A stretch of 37,346 nucleotides of DNA, taken from Syntrophomonadaceae bacterium (GTDB lineage Bacteria; Bacillota; Dethiobacteria; DTU022). This document shows positions 1 to 9,086 of this stretch, in pieces (position 1 is the stretch's first letter; the number at the start of each line of letters is the position of its first letter). A program made the translations under genes and the position numbers. Under the pieces are notes generated by a model. The model made no database searches, was not told where the DNA came from, and worked only from the letters and a program-made list of their open reading frames with translations. The DNA is taken from positions 1 to 37,346 of the forward strand of contig SKOR01000041.1 in the NCBI GenBank assembly GCA_007119965.1, read 5' to 3'.

Positions 1-15
1 AGTTCCGGGCCGTAA

Positions 16-1161
16 TTAAATCCTGCCGTTAATTATATTGTTGGCGATCACCAGGCGCTGAACCTGGCTGGTCCCCTCATATATTTGCATAATTTTTGCA
101 TCACGCATATATTTTTCCAGGGGGTACTCCCTGGTGTAACCATACCCCCCGAGAACCTGCAGGGCATCGACTGTTACGCGCATGGCCATATCCCCGGCAT
201 AGCACTTGGCCATAGACGAATAAGCGGAAAGATTTTTATTGCCCTTGCCGATCCTGCCTGCCGAGCAGAGGACCAGTGAGCGGGCTGCTTCGATTTCCAT
301 GGCCATATCGGCCAGCATGAATTGAATAGCCTGCTGCTGAATAATCGGTTTCCCGAACTGGACCCTTTCCCGGGCATATTTTGCCGCTGCCTCGTAGGCA
401 GCCCGGGCCAGGCCTACTGCCAGGGCGCCGATCATGGGTCTTGAAATATCGAAGGTTTCCATGGCCACCCTGAAACCGCCGCCCGGTTTACCCAGCATAT
501 TCTCTTCAGGCACGCGGACCTGATCGAAGACAACCACCGCGGTATTGCTGGCGCGAATACCCATCTTTTTTTCTTTACGGCTGGCATCCAGCCCGGCGGA
601 GCCCTTCTCGACCACAAAGGGAGTCAGCGACCTGGCCCCTCTTGCCGAATCGGTAATTGCGAACACCACATAATAATCAGCATAAGTCCCGTTGGTTATA
701 AAACACTTAGTTCCGTTAATTACATATTCGGAACCTTCTTTAGTTGCCGTTGTCGATATAGAGCTGACATCAGATCCGGCATTCGGCTCAGTAAGGCAAA
801 ACGAGGCCAGTTTACCTTCGCACAAGGCGGTCAGGTATTTTTTCTTCTGTTCTTCACTGCCGGCCAGTTGAATCGGCAGCATGGCCAGGGAGTTAGTGCA
901 TATCCCGGTTGTAATGCCGGCACAACCGCGGCCCAGTTCCTCGGTAACCAGGCAGACAGTTACTTCGTCCATCCCTGCTCCCCCGTATTCTTCTGGGACA
1001 CTGACCGCGGCAAAACCTTCGGCAACCATTCTGCGAATCAGTTCAACCGGCATCTCTTCTTTTTCATCATATTCCGATGCAATCGGTGCAATTTCTTTTT
1101 CTGCATATTCGCGGGCCATTTTCTGCATAGCCAGCTGTTCGGTAGTCAGTTCAAAATCCAT
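16..1161 (-). CDS. Acyl-CoA dehydrogenase (short-chain/butyryl-CoA type)
   Basis: FAD-dependent alpha,beta-dehydrogenation of an acyl-CoA in the cytoplasm, normally passing electrons to electron-transfer flavoprotein. The 381-residue length is standard. Visible family features are the N-terminal helical domain, the FAD/substrate segment CLTEPNAGSD near residue 122, the GIRASNTA segment of the middle domain, and the C-terminal QIYEGTSQVQR, whose Glu is the catalytic base in short-chain and butyryl-CoA dehydrogenases. The ATG start has a GGGAGGT ribosome site 6 nt upstream. It follows a sigma54-type activator by 43 bp, which may control it, although no -24/-12 promoter is visible in that gap. 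No etfAB genes are seen before the window ends. Substrate chain length cannot be set from sequence alone; butyryl-CoA or a branched short acyl-CoA is likeliest. Confidence 0.93.
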   Translation of the reverse strand: MDFELTTEQLAMQKMAREYAEKEIAPIASEYDEKEEMPVELIRRMVAEGFAAVSVPEEYGGAGMDEVTVCLVTEELGRGCAGITTGICTNSLAMLPIQLAGSEEQKKKYLTALCEGKLASFCLTEPNAGSDVSSISTTATKEGSEYVINGTKCFITNGTYADYYVVFAITDSARGARSLTPFVVEKGSAGLDASRKEKKMGIRASNTAVVVFDQVRVPEENMLGKPGGGFRVAMETFDISRPMIGALAVGLARAAYEAAAKYARERVQFGKPIIQQQAIQFMLADMAMEIEAARSLVLCSAGRIGKGNKNLSAYSSMAKCYAGDMAMRVTVDALQVLGGYGYTREYPLEKYMRDAKIMQIYEGTSQVQRLVIANNIINGRI

Positions 1162-1204
1162 TGGACAACCTCCCTTTTATTTGCCTTTGCTCACCTGCCG
1201 GGGC

Positions 1205-3334
1205 TTATTCCAGGCCAAGCCCGGATATCTTTCGATAGAGCCATGAGCGGCTGATGCCTAAAATACGGGCAGCCTCGCTCTTATTGCCTTCTGCCTGCTG
1301 CAGGGCCTTTGCTATTGTTTCACGTTCCCTGGCTTCCCGTTCCCGGCGGTAGGCCGGCATCCCGGTGGCCGGAGTTTCTCTGCGGGGAAGCGATCCATGC
1401 CCGGCATTGAGGCTCCCGGGGCCGGAACCGGTCCTTAACTGCGGCGGCAAATGCTCCAGGCCGATCACCTGATCCACAGAGAAATTCATAGCCCTCTCGA
1501 TTACGTTTTCCAGCTCGCGAATGTTGCCCGGCCAGGAATATGAACGCAGGGCTGCCATGGCTTCCCTGGTTATATCGCCGACCTGCATGCCGAATATTTT
1601 ATTATACTTGCCCAGGAAAGCATAAACCAGTGGTTTAATATCTTCAACCCGATCCTTCAGAGGGGGGATCGGGATGGGGATTACATTAAGGCGGTAAAAG
1701 AGATCTTTCCGGAAACTGCCGTCTTTTACTTTACTTTCGAGATCCTGGTTGGTCGCGGCTAGAAAGCGGATATTAACTCTGATTGTCGCCGTATCGCCGA
1801 CACGTTCGTAAGCCTGATCCTGCAAAACCCTTAAAAGTTTCCCCTGCAAAGACAGCGGCATATCGCCTATCTCATCCAGAAACAGGGTGCCACCGTCTGC
1901 CCTGTCGAGAAGGCCTTCCTTGCCGCTTTTGCTGGCCCCCGTGAAAGCGCCTTCCGCATATCCGAAAAATTCCGATTCGAGGAGGTTCTCAGGAATTGCC
2001 GCACAGTTGACCTTCACAAACGGTGCGCTGCTGCGCTGGCTGTCCTGGTGGATGGCCTGGGCCATAAGTTCTTTGCCCACGCCGCTTTCCCCGCTGATTA
2101 AAACCGTCGACAAACCCTGGGCAGCCTGCCGCGCTTCCCAGATCAAGGCCTGCATAGCAGGATTAATGGTGATAATATCTTCAAAATGAAATGGGCGTTC
2201 CCTGTAGCGCGCTTTTTTCAGCTCTTCCTGAAAATGGGCCAGGCGGCTATCCATAGTTTCCAGCCGGGTAGCCAGTTCACGCAGTTCATCAACACGGCGG
2301 AAACTGATTTTGCCTACCGCGCCGATTACCTGCTGGTCCCTGACTATGGGCAGCCTGGAAACCACGTAAGGTTTGCCGTCGATGAACTGAATATCGTTGA
2401 GCTCCGGAATCCCTGTTTTTACCACGACGTGCAGGCGGCTGTTTTGAAGCACCTCACTGACGGGGCGGAACATTACTGCTTCCTCTTCAAGACGGACAAA
2501 GTCTAAAAATGTGCGGTTGACCAGGATAACTGAACCTTGTTCGTCAACAACTACCAGGGCATCGTAGCCGATATCAAGGACTGTTTGCAGGGTCCTGTTC
2601 AACCGCTTAACAGTACCCATTTCTTCAGCAATCGATTCCAGTTCGGTGATGTCCTGAAATATGGCAATGGCCCCGACCACCCGGCCGTTGTCCAGTAAAG
2701 GTGTCTTGTTGACCATGGTCGTGGTCTCACCGACTGTATAATTGGCCCCGATTTCAACAAGCCCTGTCTCGAGAACTTTCCCAATTTCCAAGCCGGGCAG
2801 TATTTCATCCAGGGGTTTGCCCTGGACCTGGTCGTGATTGATGGAAAACAACTGGCCTGCCGAGCGGTTAATAAAGTTAATCCTGCCTGTTTCGTCAACC
2901 GATACGATGGCATTGTGCATGGCCTGACACATGGCGTTAAGCCTGGTGTTCAGGAGCCGCTCTTCTTTAAACAGGGCAGTAATCAGCTCGACCTTGGTAA
3001 ACAGGCCCACTACCCTGTCACAGGCATCGACCACGACCCCAGTTCCGACCGGAATACGGCGGACAGCTTCAATCACTTCGCTGTAGGTCAGGTCTTTCGA
3101 AATTTTTACCACGTTACGGTTATAAAACCTGCTGACTGCACTATCCAGGGAGTTATTACTGATTAAAGCATCATAGAGGTTGGTCTTGGTGAAGATACCG
3201 GCCAGGGAACCGTCTTCATGCAGCACCGGCAGCCCGTCGCGCCTGCTGTTGCGCAGCAGGTTGACAGCGCTTTGCAGGCTGTCGTCCGCTTTCAACGTGG
3301 AATAATTAGAGGTCATCATATTTTCCAGTCGCAT
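1205..3334 (-). CDS. Sigma54-dependent transcriptional activator with CBS pair and two PAS domains
   Basis: Enhancer-binding protein that would hydrolyse ATP to open sigma54 promoters. In order: two CBS repeats (about residues 1-120), two PAS domains (about 130-340), a short coiled stretch, a sigma54-interaction AAA+ domain with Walker A GESGVGKE, the sigma54-contact motif GAFTGA and Walker B GGTLFLDEIGD, and a Fis-type helix-turn-helix at the C-terminus (SEAARILGISRSWLYRKI). The CBS pair suggests sensing of adenine nucleotides or S-adenosylmethionine; the PAS domains suggest a small ligand or redox cofactor. The ATG has AAGGAGG 8 nt upstream. It lies 20 bp after recN and 43 bp before the acyl-CoA dehydrogenase. 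Control of that dehydrogenase is an inference from adjacency. The length (709 aa) is complete for this architecture. Confidence 0.93.
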   Translation of the reverse strand: MRLENMMTSNYSTLKADDSLQSAVNLLRNSRRDGLPVLHEDGSLAGIFTKTNLYDALISNNSLDSAVSRFYNRNVVKISKDLTYSEVIEAVRRIPVGTGVVVDACDRVVGLFTKVELITALFKEERLLNTRLNAMCQAMHNAIVSVDETGRINFINRSAGQLFSINHDQVQGKPLDEILPGLEIGKVLETGLVEIGANYTVGETTTMVNKTPLLDNGRVVGAIAIFQDITELESIAEEMGTVKRLNRTLQTVLDIGYDALVVVDEQGSVILVNRTFLDFVRLEEEAVMFRPVSEVLQNSRLHVVVKTGIPELNDIQFIDGKPYVVSRLPIVRDQQVIGAVGKISFRRVDELRELATRLETMDSRLAHFQEELKKARYRERPFHFEDIITINPAMQALIWEARQAAQGLSTVLISGESGVGKELMAQAIHQDSQRSSAPFVKVNCAAIPENLLESEFFGYAEGAFTGASKSGKEGLLDRADGGTLFLDEIGDMPLSLQGKLLRVLQDQAYERVGDTATIRVNIRFLAATNQDLESKVKDGSFRKDLFYRLNVIPIPIPPLKDRVEDIKPLVYAFLGKYNKIFGMQVGDITREAMAALRSYSWPGNIRELENVIERAMNFSVDQVIGLEHLPPQLRTGSGPGSLNAGHGSLPRRETPATGMPAYRREREARERETIAKALQQAEGNKSEAARILGISRSWLYRKISGLGLE

Positions 3335-3354
3335 GGCAGGCCTCCTTAAAAGCT

Positions 3355-5067
3355 TCAGTTAACTGTTTCTTTCTTAAATCGCTGAGCTCTTTCCAGCAGG
3401 TTGTCAACATGCTGCAAGCCGACCTGGTCGATGCTGGCGCCGTCAAGCATCCTGGCCAATTCTTCCCTGATCTCCGAACCCTTTAGGGTGTCAGCCAGGG
3501 TTAAAGTTCTATCCCCGACAGTTTCCTTGTAAAGGCGAAAGTGGCTGTCGGCCATTGAAGCGATCTGCGCACTGTGGGTAACACACATTACCTGGTGGTG
3601 ACGGGATAAATGGGCCAGTTTTTCAGCCACTTTCTGCACCGTGGCCCCGCCGACTCCTGAATCGACTTCGTCAAAGATCAGGGTCGGGACAAGATCCTGC
3701 CTGGCCAGAATTGTTTTTAGAGCCAGCATAACCCGCGACACCTCGCCGCCGGAAATAATTTTGGCTAAAGGTTTAACTTCCTCACCCCTGTTAGCTGAAA
3801 ACATAAACTCAACATGATCGGTGCCCCTTGGGGAATATGCCTCCCGGTTGGCCAGTTTTACTTCGAAACGGGCATTGGCCAGGGCCAGTTCTTCCAGGCA
3901 CTCTTCAAGCAGCCCTTCCAGCCTGTTGGCTGTTTCACGGCGCCGGCTGTTCAGCTTACCGCTCTGTTCAGCCAGTCTTTCCTCCAGCTCAGCGATTTCT
4001 TTCTCAACCTGCCCGGCCAGGGCTTCGCTGTTCTGCAGGCGTTCAATGTCCTCTTCCAGTTTATCGGCAAAAGCGAGGGTTTCTTCAATAGTGCCCCCGT
4101 ATTTTCGTTTAAGGCTGTTTATCTGGTTCGACCGTTCCTGGATAGCGGCCAGCTCATTTGGCTCAAACTCGAACTTTGACTGGTAATCGCGCAGTTGATG
4201 AGAAGCCTCTTCCAGTTGGGCTGAAGCAGTTTCGAGCAGCTCAAGCAGCGGGGACAGGGCCTGATCAATGCCTGCTGCTTCAGTCAGCAGGGCAGACGAC
4301 CTGTTCAGGCGATCGATCAGGGCTTCGACAGGACTGTCTTCTTCGCCGGCATATATATCAGCATAGGCCCGGGCAGTCAGCGTGCATATCTTTTCAGCAT
4401 TAGCGAGTATTTTTTCCCGCCCGGCCAGCTCCTCGTCTTCCCCGGGCTCAATCCCGGCATCCCTGATCTCTTTAAGCTGGAAAGTAAAGATATCTATGTT
4501 CCGCTCCCGCTCAGCGCTGTTTTCACCCAGAGCAGCGAGTTCTTTTTTTTTGCCCTGCCAAATTTTATAAAAGTCGGCCACACTTTCCCGCGCCACGGCT
4601 ACTTCCGGTCCGCCGAACGAATCAAGCAGTTCCAGGTGCTGATCGGGGCGCAAAAGGGATTGGTGCTGATGCTGCCCGTGAAGGTCAACCAGGAGCTGGC
4701 CAATATCTTTCAGGAATGACAGGGGAACGGCGCGGCCGTTTACCCTGGCCACGCTGCGCCCGGTGCGATAAATTTCGCGGGCAATGATTAACTCCCCGCC
4801 GCCTGCTATCCCGGCATCTTCCAGAATTTTTTCGATCTTGTCTTTTAAGACATGCTCGCAGTTGATCATGCCTTCAACATAAGCGGATTCCTGCCCCTGG
4901 CGGATCTGCTCGACAGCAGCCCTTTCACCGAGCAGCAGGTTGATTGCCCCAATCACAATAGACTTACCTGCTCCTGTTTCACCGCTGAGAATGTTCAAAC
5001 CGGGATTAAAGTTCAAGGTCAGATCTTCGATTAGAGCGTAATTGACAACCCTCAACTGAACAAACAT
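3355..5067 (-). CDS. recN: DNA repair protein RecN
   Basis: SMC-like ATPase of recombinational double-strand-break repair. Walker A GETGAGKS is at residues 29-36. A long central coiled-coil region rich in Glu, Leu and Ala is followed by the ABC signature LAKIISGGEVSRVMLALK and Walker B TLIFDEVDSGVGG, which is characteristic of RecN. Length 570 aa is normal. An AGGGGGT ribosome site precedes the ATG. It sits downstream of nadK across a 196-bp spacer. In many Firmicutes argR lies between nadK and recN; no such gene is present here. The neighbouring order dxs-tlyA-nadK-recN is the usual Firmicutes arrangement. Confidence 0.97.
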   Translation of the reverse strand: MFVQLRVVNYALIEDLTLNFNPGLNILSGETGAGKSIVIGAINLLLGERAAVEQIRQGQESAYVEGMINCEHVLKDKIEKILEDAGIAGGGELIIAREIYRTGRSVARVNGRAVPLSFLKDIGQLLVDLHGQHQHQSLLRPDQHLELLDSFGGPEVAVARESVADFYKIWQGKKKELAALGENSAERERNIDIFTFQLKEIRDAGIEPGEDEELAGREKILANAEKICTLTARAYADIYAGEEDSPVEALIDRLNRSSALLTEAAGIDQALSPLLELLETASAQLEEASHQLRDYQSKFEFEPNELAAIQERSNQINSLKRKYGGTIEETLAFADKLEEDIERLQNSEALAGQVEKEIAELEERLAEQSGKLNSRRRETANRLEGLLEECLEELALANARFEVKLANREAYSPRGTDHVEFMFSANRGEEVKPLAKIISGGEVSRVMLALKTILARQDLVPTLIFDEVDSGVGGATVQKVAEKLAHLSRHHQVMCVTHSAQIASMADSHFRLYKETVGDRTLTLADTLKGSEIREELARMLDGASIDQVGLQHVDNLLERAQRFKKETVN

Positions 5068-5263
5068 CCATGAACCCCCTGTTTATTGTGTTTTATTAAC
5101 CCGCGGGCAGAACCCTTCACAATCCGGCATAAAGCAGGTTCAACAGATGGAAACTGCTTTAACCGTCGACGAAATGCGCGACCCGGCTGCTATTACAATT
5201 TTATGCCCAGCTTTTCAACGCTACCGGTTAATCAGACCGGGTTCCTGCACAGGGCCCGCTGTT

Positions 5264-6115
5264 TCAGGCTTTTAGTTTCTGGTGCAGCATCCTGTAAAAA
5301 GAGTAGTCGTGGAAACAGACCATTTTTATCCTGTACCCCGAACGGCGGACGATGACTTGATCTTTGTCTTCCAGGGCAAAGCGAACCTGGCCGTCTACAG
5401 TCAGGACCACCTGGACCATCCGGGAATCGACCGTGAGTTTCATTACATCATCGCCGTTAATAATTACTGAACGGTTATAGAGGCTGTGCGGGCAGATCGG
5501 GGTAACGACAAATAAATCCATAGAAGGGTTCACGATCGGCCCGCCGGCAGAAAGCGAATAACCGGTTGAACCTGTCGGGGTGGCAACTATGACTCCGTCA
5601 CCTGAGTAACTTTCCATGTAGTCTTTATTGACGTGAACCTCTACCTTGATGATCCGCGAGAAAGGCCCCCTCGATATTACAATATCATTTAGAGCCAGGT
5701 AGCTGCCCAGCTCATCATCGCCCCGCATAAGCCGGGTTTCCATCATCATTCGCTCCTGGAACCCGTACTGTCCCGTGGCAATGTACTGCAGGAAACGCTC
5801 CATCTGTTCGACTTCAATTTCGGCTAAAAATCCTTTTTGGCCCAGGTTAATCCCGAGCACGGGAACATCCCAGCAGGCCAGATCCCTGGCAACGCGTAAA
5901 ATAGTACCGTCGCCGCCGACAACAATGATCAGCTGCAGGTTATCCCGCCAGCCTTTGAGCTGTTCAGAAAGAGACACTTCACTGTAAAAATCAGCCAGGT
6001 GCTTATCGGCAACCTGCAGTTTGATCTTCCGCTGGTCAAAGAAACGGGTTATCTTTTCGACAACCAGGGTTGAGTTTTTCTTGTGCCAGTTGGGGATTAT
6101 CCCTATATCTTTCAC
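5264..6115 (-). CDS. nadK: NAD kinase
   Basis: ATP- or polyphosphate-dependent phosphorylation of NAD to NADP in the cytoplasm. The diagnostic GGDGT motif (VVGGDGTILRVARD) is followed by NLGQKGFLAEI and then the NAD-binding TPTGSTGYSLSAGGP. Length 283 aa is normal. The start is GTG with AGGAGGG 5 nt upstream, which fixes it. A terminator-like structure lies in the 227-bp gap separating it from tlyA, so it may be transcribed partly from its own promoter; no convincing -35/-10 pair was found in that gap. Confidence 0.97.
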   Translation of the reverse strand: MKDIGIIPNWHKKNSTLVVEKITRFFDQRKIKLQVADKHLADFYSEVSLSEQLKGWRDNLQLIIVVGGDGTILRVARDLACWDVPVLGINLGQKGFLAEIEVEQMERFLQYIATGQYGFQERMMMETRLMRGDDELGSYLALNDIVISRGPFSRIIKVEVHVNKDYMESYSGDGVIVATPTGSTGYSLSAGGPIVNPSMDLFVVTPICPHSLYNRSVIINGDDVMKLTVDSRMVQVVLTVDGQVRFALEDKDQVIVRRSGYRIKMVCFHDYSFYRMLHQKLKA

Positions 6116-6204
6116 TTAAGCCCTCCTGTAAACAAGCACCATCTTACCTACCTTAAATTCGGCGCTGTACAATCAGATCCTGCCCTCACCCGGCAGAGAA
6201 CGTT

Positions 6205-6234
6205 AAAAAAACAGGGAGCAATTAAGCTAACCTG
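6205..6234 (-). terminator. Terminator-like hairpin between tlyA and nadK
   Basis: Read on the minus strand, CAGG and CCTG pair around a second AGC/GCT stem, and the hairpin is followed at once by seven T residues. This fits a short Rho-independent terminator after tlyA. The stem is weak, so partial read-through into nadK and recN is likely. Confidence 0.5.
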
Positions 6235-6342
6235 CGGTTCTCCTCCAGCTGTTAGCGAAGCAGTTCCTTACCTCTACGCTGCAGGCCATGGAAAAGCTGG
6301 GCCAGGGTTTTTCCGCCGGGCCGAATGCCGCAGTCAGTAAGA

Positions 6343-7173
6343 CTAACTGCCCTTTACATTAAGTTCCCGATGGGCACTGCCGACCACTTCTGCCGCCAGT
6401 TCACCAAGATCCTGCAGACATGTACAGCGGTCATTTTCCCTGTTTTTAAGATAAACAAAATACTCGATATTGCCTTTGGGACCCGGCCACCCGGAATATG
6501 CAATTCCTGCGCAGCAGTAACCAGATTGACAGGCACGGGCTGCAGTTTCGTCTAAAACCCGCCGGTGCAGTTCAGGGTCGCGAATCACTCCCCGGCCCCT
6601 GTCTGCTTCAGCGCGGCCCGCTTCAAACTGCGGTTTTACCAGGGCCAGCACAGCCGGGATACCGATACCGGCAATCACGGGAATCACCCTGGCCAGGGAA
6701 ATAAATGACACGTCAACTACGGCCAGGTCAGGCTTGATTTCCAGATCATCTTCTTTCAGGGAGCGGACATTAAAGCGTTCCATTGTCACAACACGCGGAT
6801 CACTGCGCAAACTAAAAGCCAGCTGGCCGTAACCGACATCAAGGGCGTAAACCAGTTTTGCCCCTTTTTGCAAAAGGCAATCGGTAAAGCCGCCGGTTGA
6901 AGCGCCCACATCAAGGATTACCAGGCCTTCAACATTAATCGACAGTCCTTCCAGGGCACCTGCCAACTTCAGGCCTCCCCGGCTGACATAGCGGTTTTCA
7001 ACCTCACGAAGCCGGATTTCGACGCTTTCGTTGAGCATAGTACCCGGTTTGTCGACAACTCTGCCGTCGACAGTTACATTGCCGGCCATTATTTCAGCCC
7101 GGATTCGGTTCCGGCTTAAATCCGGCCGCCTTTCGGTTAACAGGAGATCCAGTCTTTTTTTTTGCTGTTTCAG
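6343..7173 (-). CDS. tlyA: TlyA family 16S/23S rRNA 2'-O-methyltransferase, probable non-ATG start
   Basis: S4-domain plus FtsJ-like SAM methyltransferase; TlyA proteins 2'-O-methylate ribosomal RNA and some act as haemolysins. The SAM-binding site is ILDVGASTGGFTDCLLQ; further on come ALDVGYGQL and ALVKPQFE. The first ATG (7089) would give 248 aa lacking the start of the S4 domain. Reading the same frame upstream gives 28 more codons, including KKRLDLLLTER, which is the typical TlyA N-terminus, with no ATG, GTG or TTG before the in-frame stop at 7198-7200. I place the start at a CTG (7173) preceded by AAGGTG, giving 276 aa, the usual length, 2 bp after the dxs stop. A CTG start is inferred; initiation at 7089 or a sequencing error are alternatives. 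Confidence 0.85.
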   Translation of the reverse strand: MKQQKKRLDLLLTERRPDLSRNRIRAEIMAGNVTVDGRVVDKPGTMLNESVEIRLREVENRYVSRGGLKLAGALEGLSINVEGLVILDVGASTGGFTDCLLQKGAKLVYALDVGYGQLAFSLRSDPRVVTMERFNVRSLKEDDLEIKPDLAVVDVSFISLARVIPVIAGIGIPAVLALVKPQFEAGRAEADRGRGVIRDPELHRRVLDETAARACQSGYCCAGIAYSGWPGPKGNIEYFVYLKNRENDRCTCLQDLGELAAEVVGSAHRELNVKGS

Positions 7174-7175
7174 CT

Positions 7176-9077
7176 TTAAGTCACACCTTTGACAGCTTCA
7201 GGCCCGACAAAGTCGAGGGCTTCGTCATAAATGCTTTCCGTATCGAGGCTGCAGCAGGCAAGCATTTCTGCCCTTGTCCCGTGCCCGACAAAGCAATCTC
7301 CGACTCCCAGGCGTTTTACGGGGACCCTGAGGCCTTTTTGTTCAAAAAGTTCCAGTATGCTGCTGCCGAATCCGCCGGCGAGCACATTTTCTTCAATAGT
7401 CATTACCCTGTGGCATTTTCCGGCCCAGCTTAAAATCAATTCTTCGTCCAGTGGTTTCACGAAGCGGGCATTGATTACTGCCGCCTTGATACCCTGCCAA
7501 AACAGCTTCTCTGAAGCTTCCAGGGCTGAATTTACAACCGACCCTGCCGCAATAATCAGCAGGTCTTCCCCCTGCCTGATCAGTTCGCCTTTACCCCAGG
7601 GCAGGATCTGCGGAGCGGTCAGTTCAATCCCGACTCCTTTATCCCTGGGATAGCGAATTGCCACCGGGCCGCCTTCATAGTCAAAAGCGGTTTTCAGCAT
7701 ATGCTGCAATTCATCTTCATTAGCCGGGGCCATAATCGACATGTGGGGCATGGTCCGCAGGTAAGTCAAATCAAACAGGCCCTGGTGCGTTTCACCGTCT
7801 TCACCGATAATTCCGGCCCGATCCACGGCAAAGACAACGGGCAGTTTTTGCAGGCAGGTATCATGCAGTATTTGATCGTAAGCCCGCTGCAGGAAAGTAC
7901 TGTAAACTGCAAATACAGGGCGCATTTTCCCGGCAGCTAGCGCTGAGGCAAGGGTTGCCCCGTGCTGTTCTGCAATTCCGACATCATAAAAACGATCGGG
8001 GAATTCTTCGGAGAACTTCTTCAAACCGGTCCCCGATGTCATTGCCGCAGTCAGGGCGACAATTTTTGGGTTTTCACGCGCCATTTCCAGAAGGGCGCTG
8101 CCAAAGACATCGGTATAGGTGGGGTTTTGCTTTTTTTTCAACGGCACACCGTTACTTAAATCGAAAGGCCCGATCCCGTGAAACGCTTCCGGGGATTTTT
8201 CGGCAAAATGGTAGCCTTTGCCTTTTTCAGTTACAACATGGACTATAACAGGGCCGTTCATCTTATCGGCCTGTTTTAAAATATTTTTAATGGCAGCAAT
8301 ATTGTGACCGTCTACCGGACCAAAATAAGTAAAACCGAGTTCTTCAAAAAGCATACCGGGCATCAGGAGGTACTTCAGTCCGCCCTTAACCCTTTCGGCA
8401 GAACTAATCAGCTGTTTCCCGATCAGCGGTATTTTGTTAACGAATACTTCAAAATCCCGCTTTAACCTGGAATACTTGGGATCGGAACGGATTCGTCCCA
8501 GGTAGGAGGACATGCTGCCCACATTTGAACTGATCGACATTTTGTTGTCATTGAGGATAACCAGCATGTTGGCCTTAATATGGCCCGCATGGTTCAGGGC
8601 TTCGAAGGACATCCCCCCGGTGAGGGCGCCGTCGCCGATTACCGCGATTACCTTGTAATCGTCGCCGTGATGATCGCGCGCCCTGGCTAAACCGAGCGCT
8701 GCGGAAATTGATGTGCTGCTGTGCCCGGTGAGGAAAGGATCATGTTCGCTTTCAGCTGGCTTGGGAAAACCGCAAAGACCGCCCAACCTGCGCAGGGTCG
8801 GAAATTGTTTCCAGCGCCCGGTCAGCAATTTATGCGGGTAACTCTGATGCCCGACATCCCAGATAATTTTATCGCGGGGGCTTTTATAAGTACTGTGCAG
8901 GGCAAGCGCCAATTCGACAACCCCCAGGCTGGCAGCCAGGTGACCGCCGTTATCGGCAACAGTCCGGGTCATATATTTACGGACTTCTGCAGCAGCCTTT
9001 TCAAGTTGGGCTGTATCCAGGCCTTCCAAATCGTCAGGCAGGTTTAAGCTGCTGATCAAGTTATCAATCATAATCAC
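7176..9077 (-). CDS. dxs: 1-deoxy-D-xylulose-5-phosphate synthase
   Basis: Thiamine-diphosphate enzyme condensing pyruvate and glyceraldehyde 3-phosphate, the first step of the MEP isoprenoid route. Visible: WDVGHQSYPHK, the ThDP-binding GDGALTGGM followed by an Asn about 30 residues on, and the DXS-specific VDRAGIIGEDGETHQG in the transketolase pyrimidine domain, then the C-terminal transketolase domain. Length 633 aa is normal. The start is ambiguous by two codons: GTG at 9077, or an ATG two codons in, with a GGGGTG that could act as ribosome site only for the latter. It follows oapA by 9 bp, so the two are probably co-transcribed. Confidence 0.97.
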   Translation of the reverse strand: MIMIDNLISSLNLPDDLEGLDTAQLEKAAAEVRKYMTRTVADNGGHLAASLGVVELALALHSTYKSPRDKIIWDVGHQSYPHKLLTGRWKQFPTLRRLGGLCGFPKPAESEHDPFLTGHSSTSISAALGLARARDHHGDDYKVIAVIGDGALTGGMSFEALNHAGHIKANMLVILNDNKMSISSNVGSMSSYLGRIRSDPKYSRLKRDFEVFVNKIPLIGKQLISSAERVKGGLKYLLMPGMLFEELGFTYFGPVDGHNIAAIKNILKQADKMNGPVIVHVVTEKGKGYHFAEKSPEAFHGIGPFDLSNGVPLKKKQNPTYTDVFGSALLEMARENPKIVALTAAMTSGTGLKKFSEEFPDRFYDVGIAEQHGATLASALAAGKMRPVFAVYSTFLQRAYDQILHDTCLQKLPVVFAVDRAGIIGEDGETHQGLFDLTYLRTMPHMSIMAPANEDELQHMLKTAFDYEGGPVAIRYPRDKGVGIELTAPQILPWGKGELIRQGEDLLIIAAGSVVNSALEASEKLFWQGIKAAVINARFVKPLDEELILSWAGKCHRVMTIEENVLAGGFGSSILELFEQKGLRVPVKRLGVGDCFVGHGTRAEMLACCSLDTESIYDEALDFVGPEAVKGVT

Positions 9078-9086
9078 CCCGAATAT

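Noticed and set aside
1162-1204. A -24/-12 sigma54 promoter ahead of the acyl-CoA dehydrogenase
   Set aside because: No GG-N10-GC pair at correct spacing in the 43-bp gap.
5068-5263. An argR gene between nadK and recN
   Set aside because: The 196-bp spacer is too short and has no ArgR-like frame.
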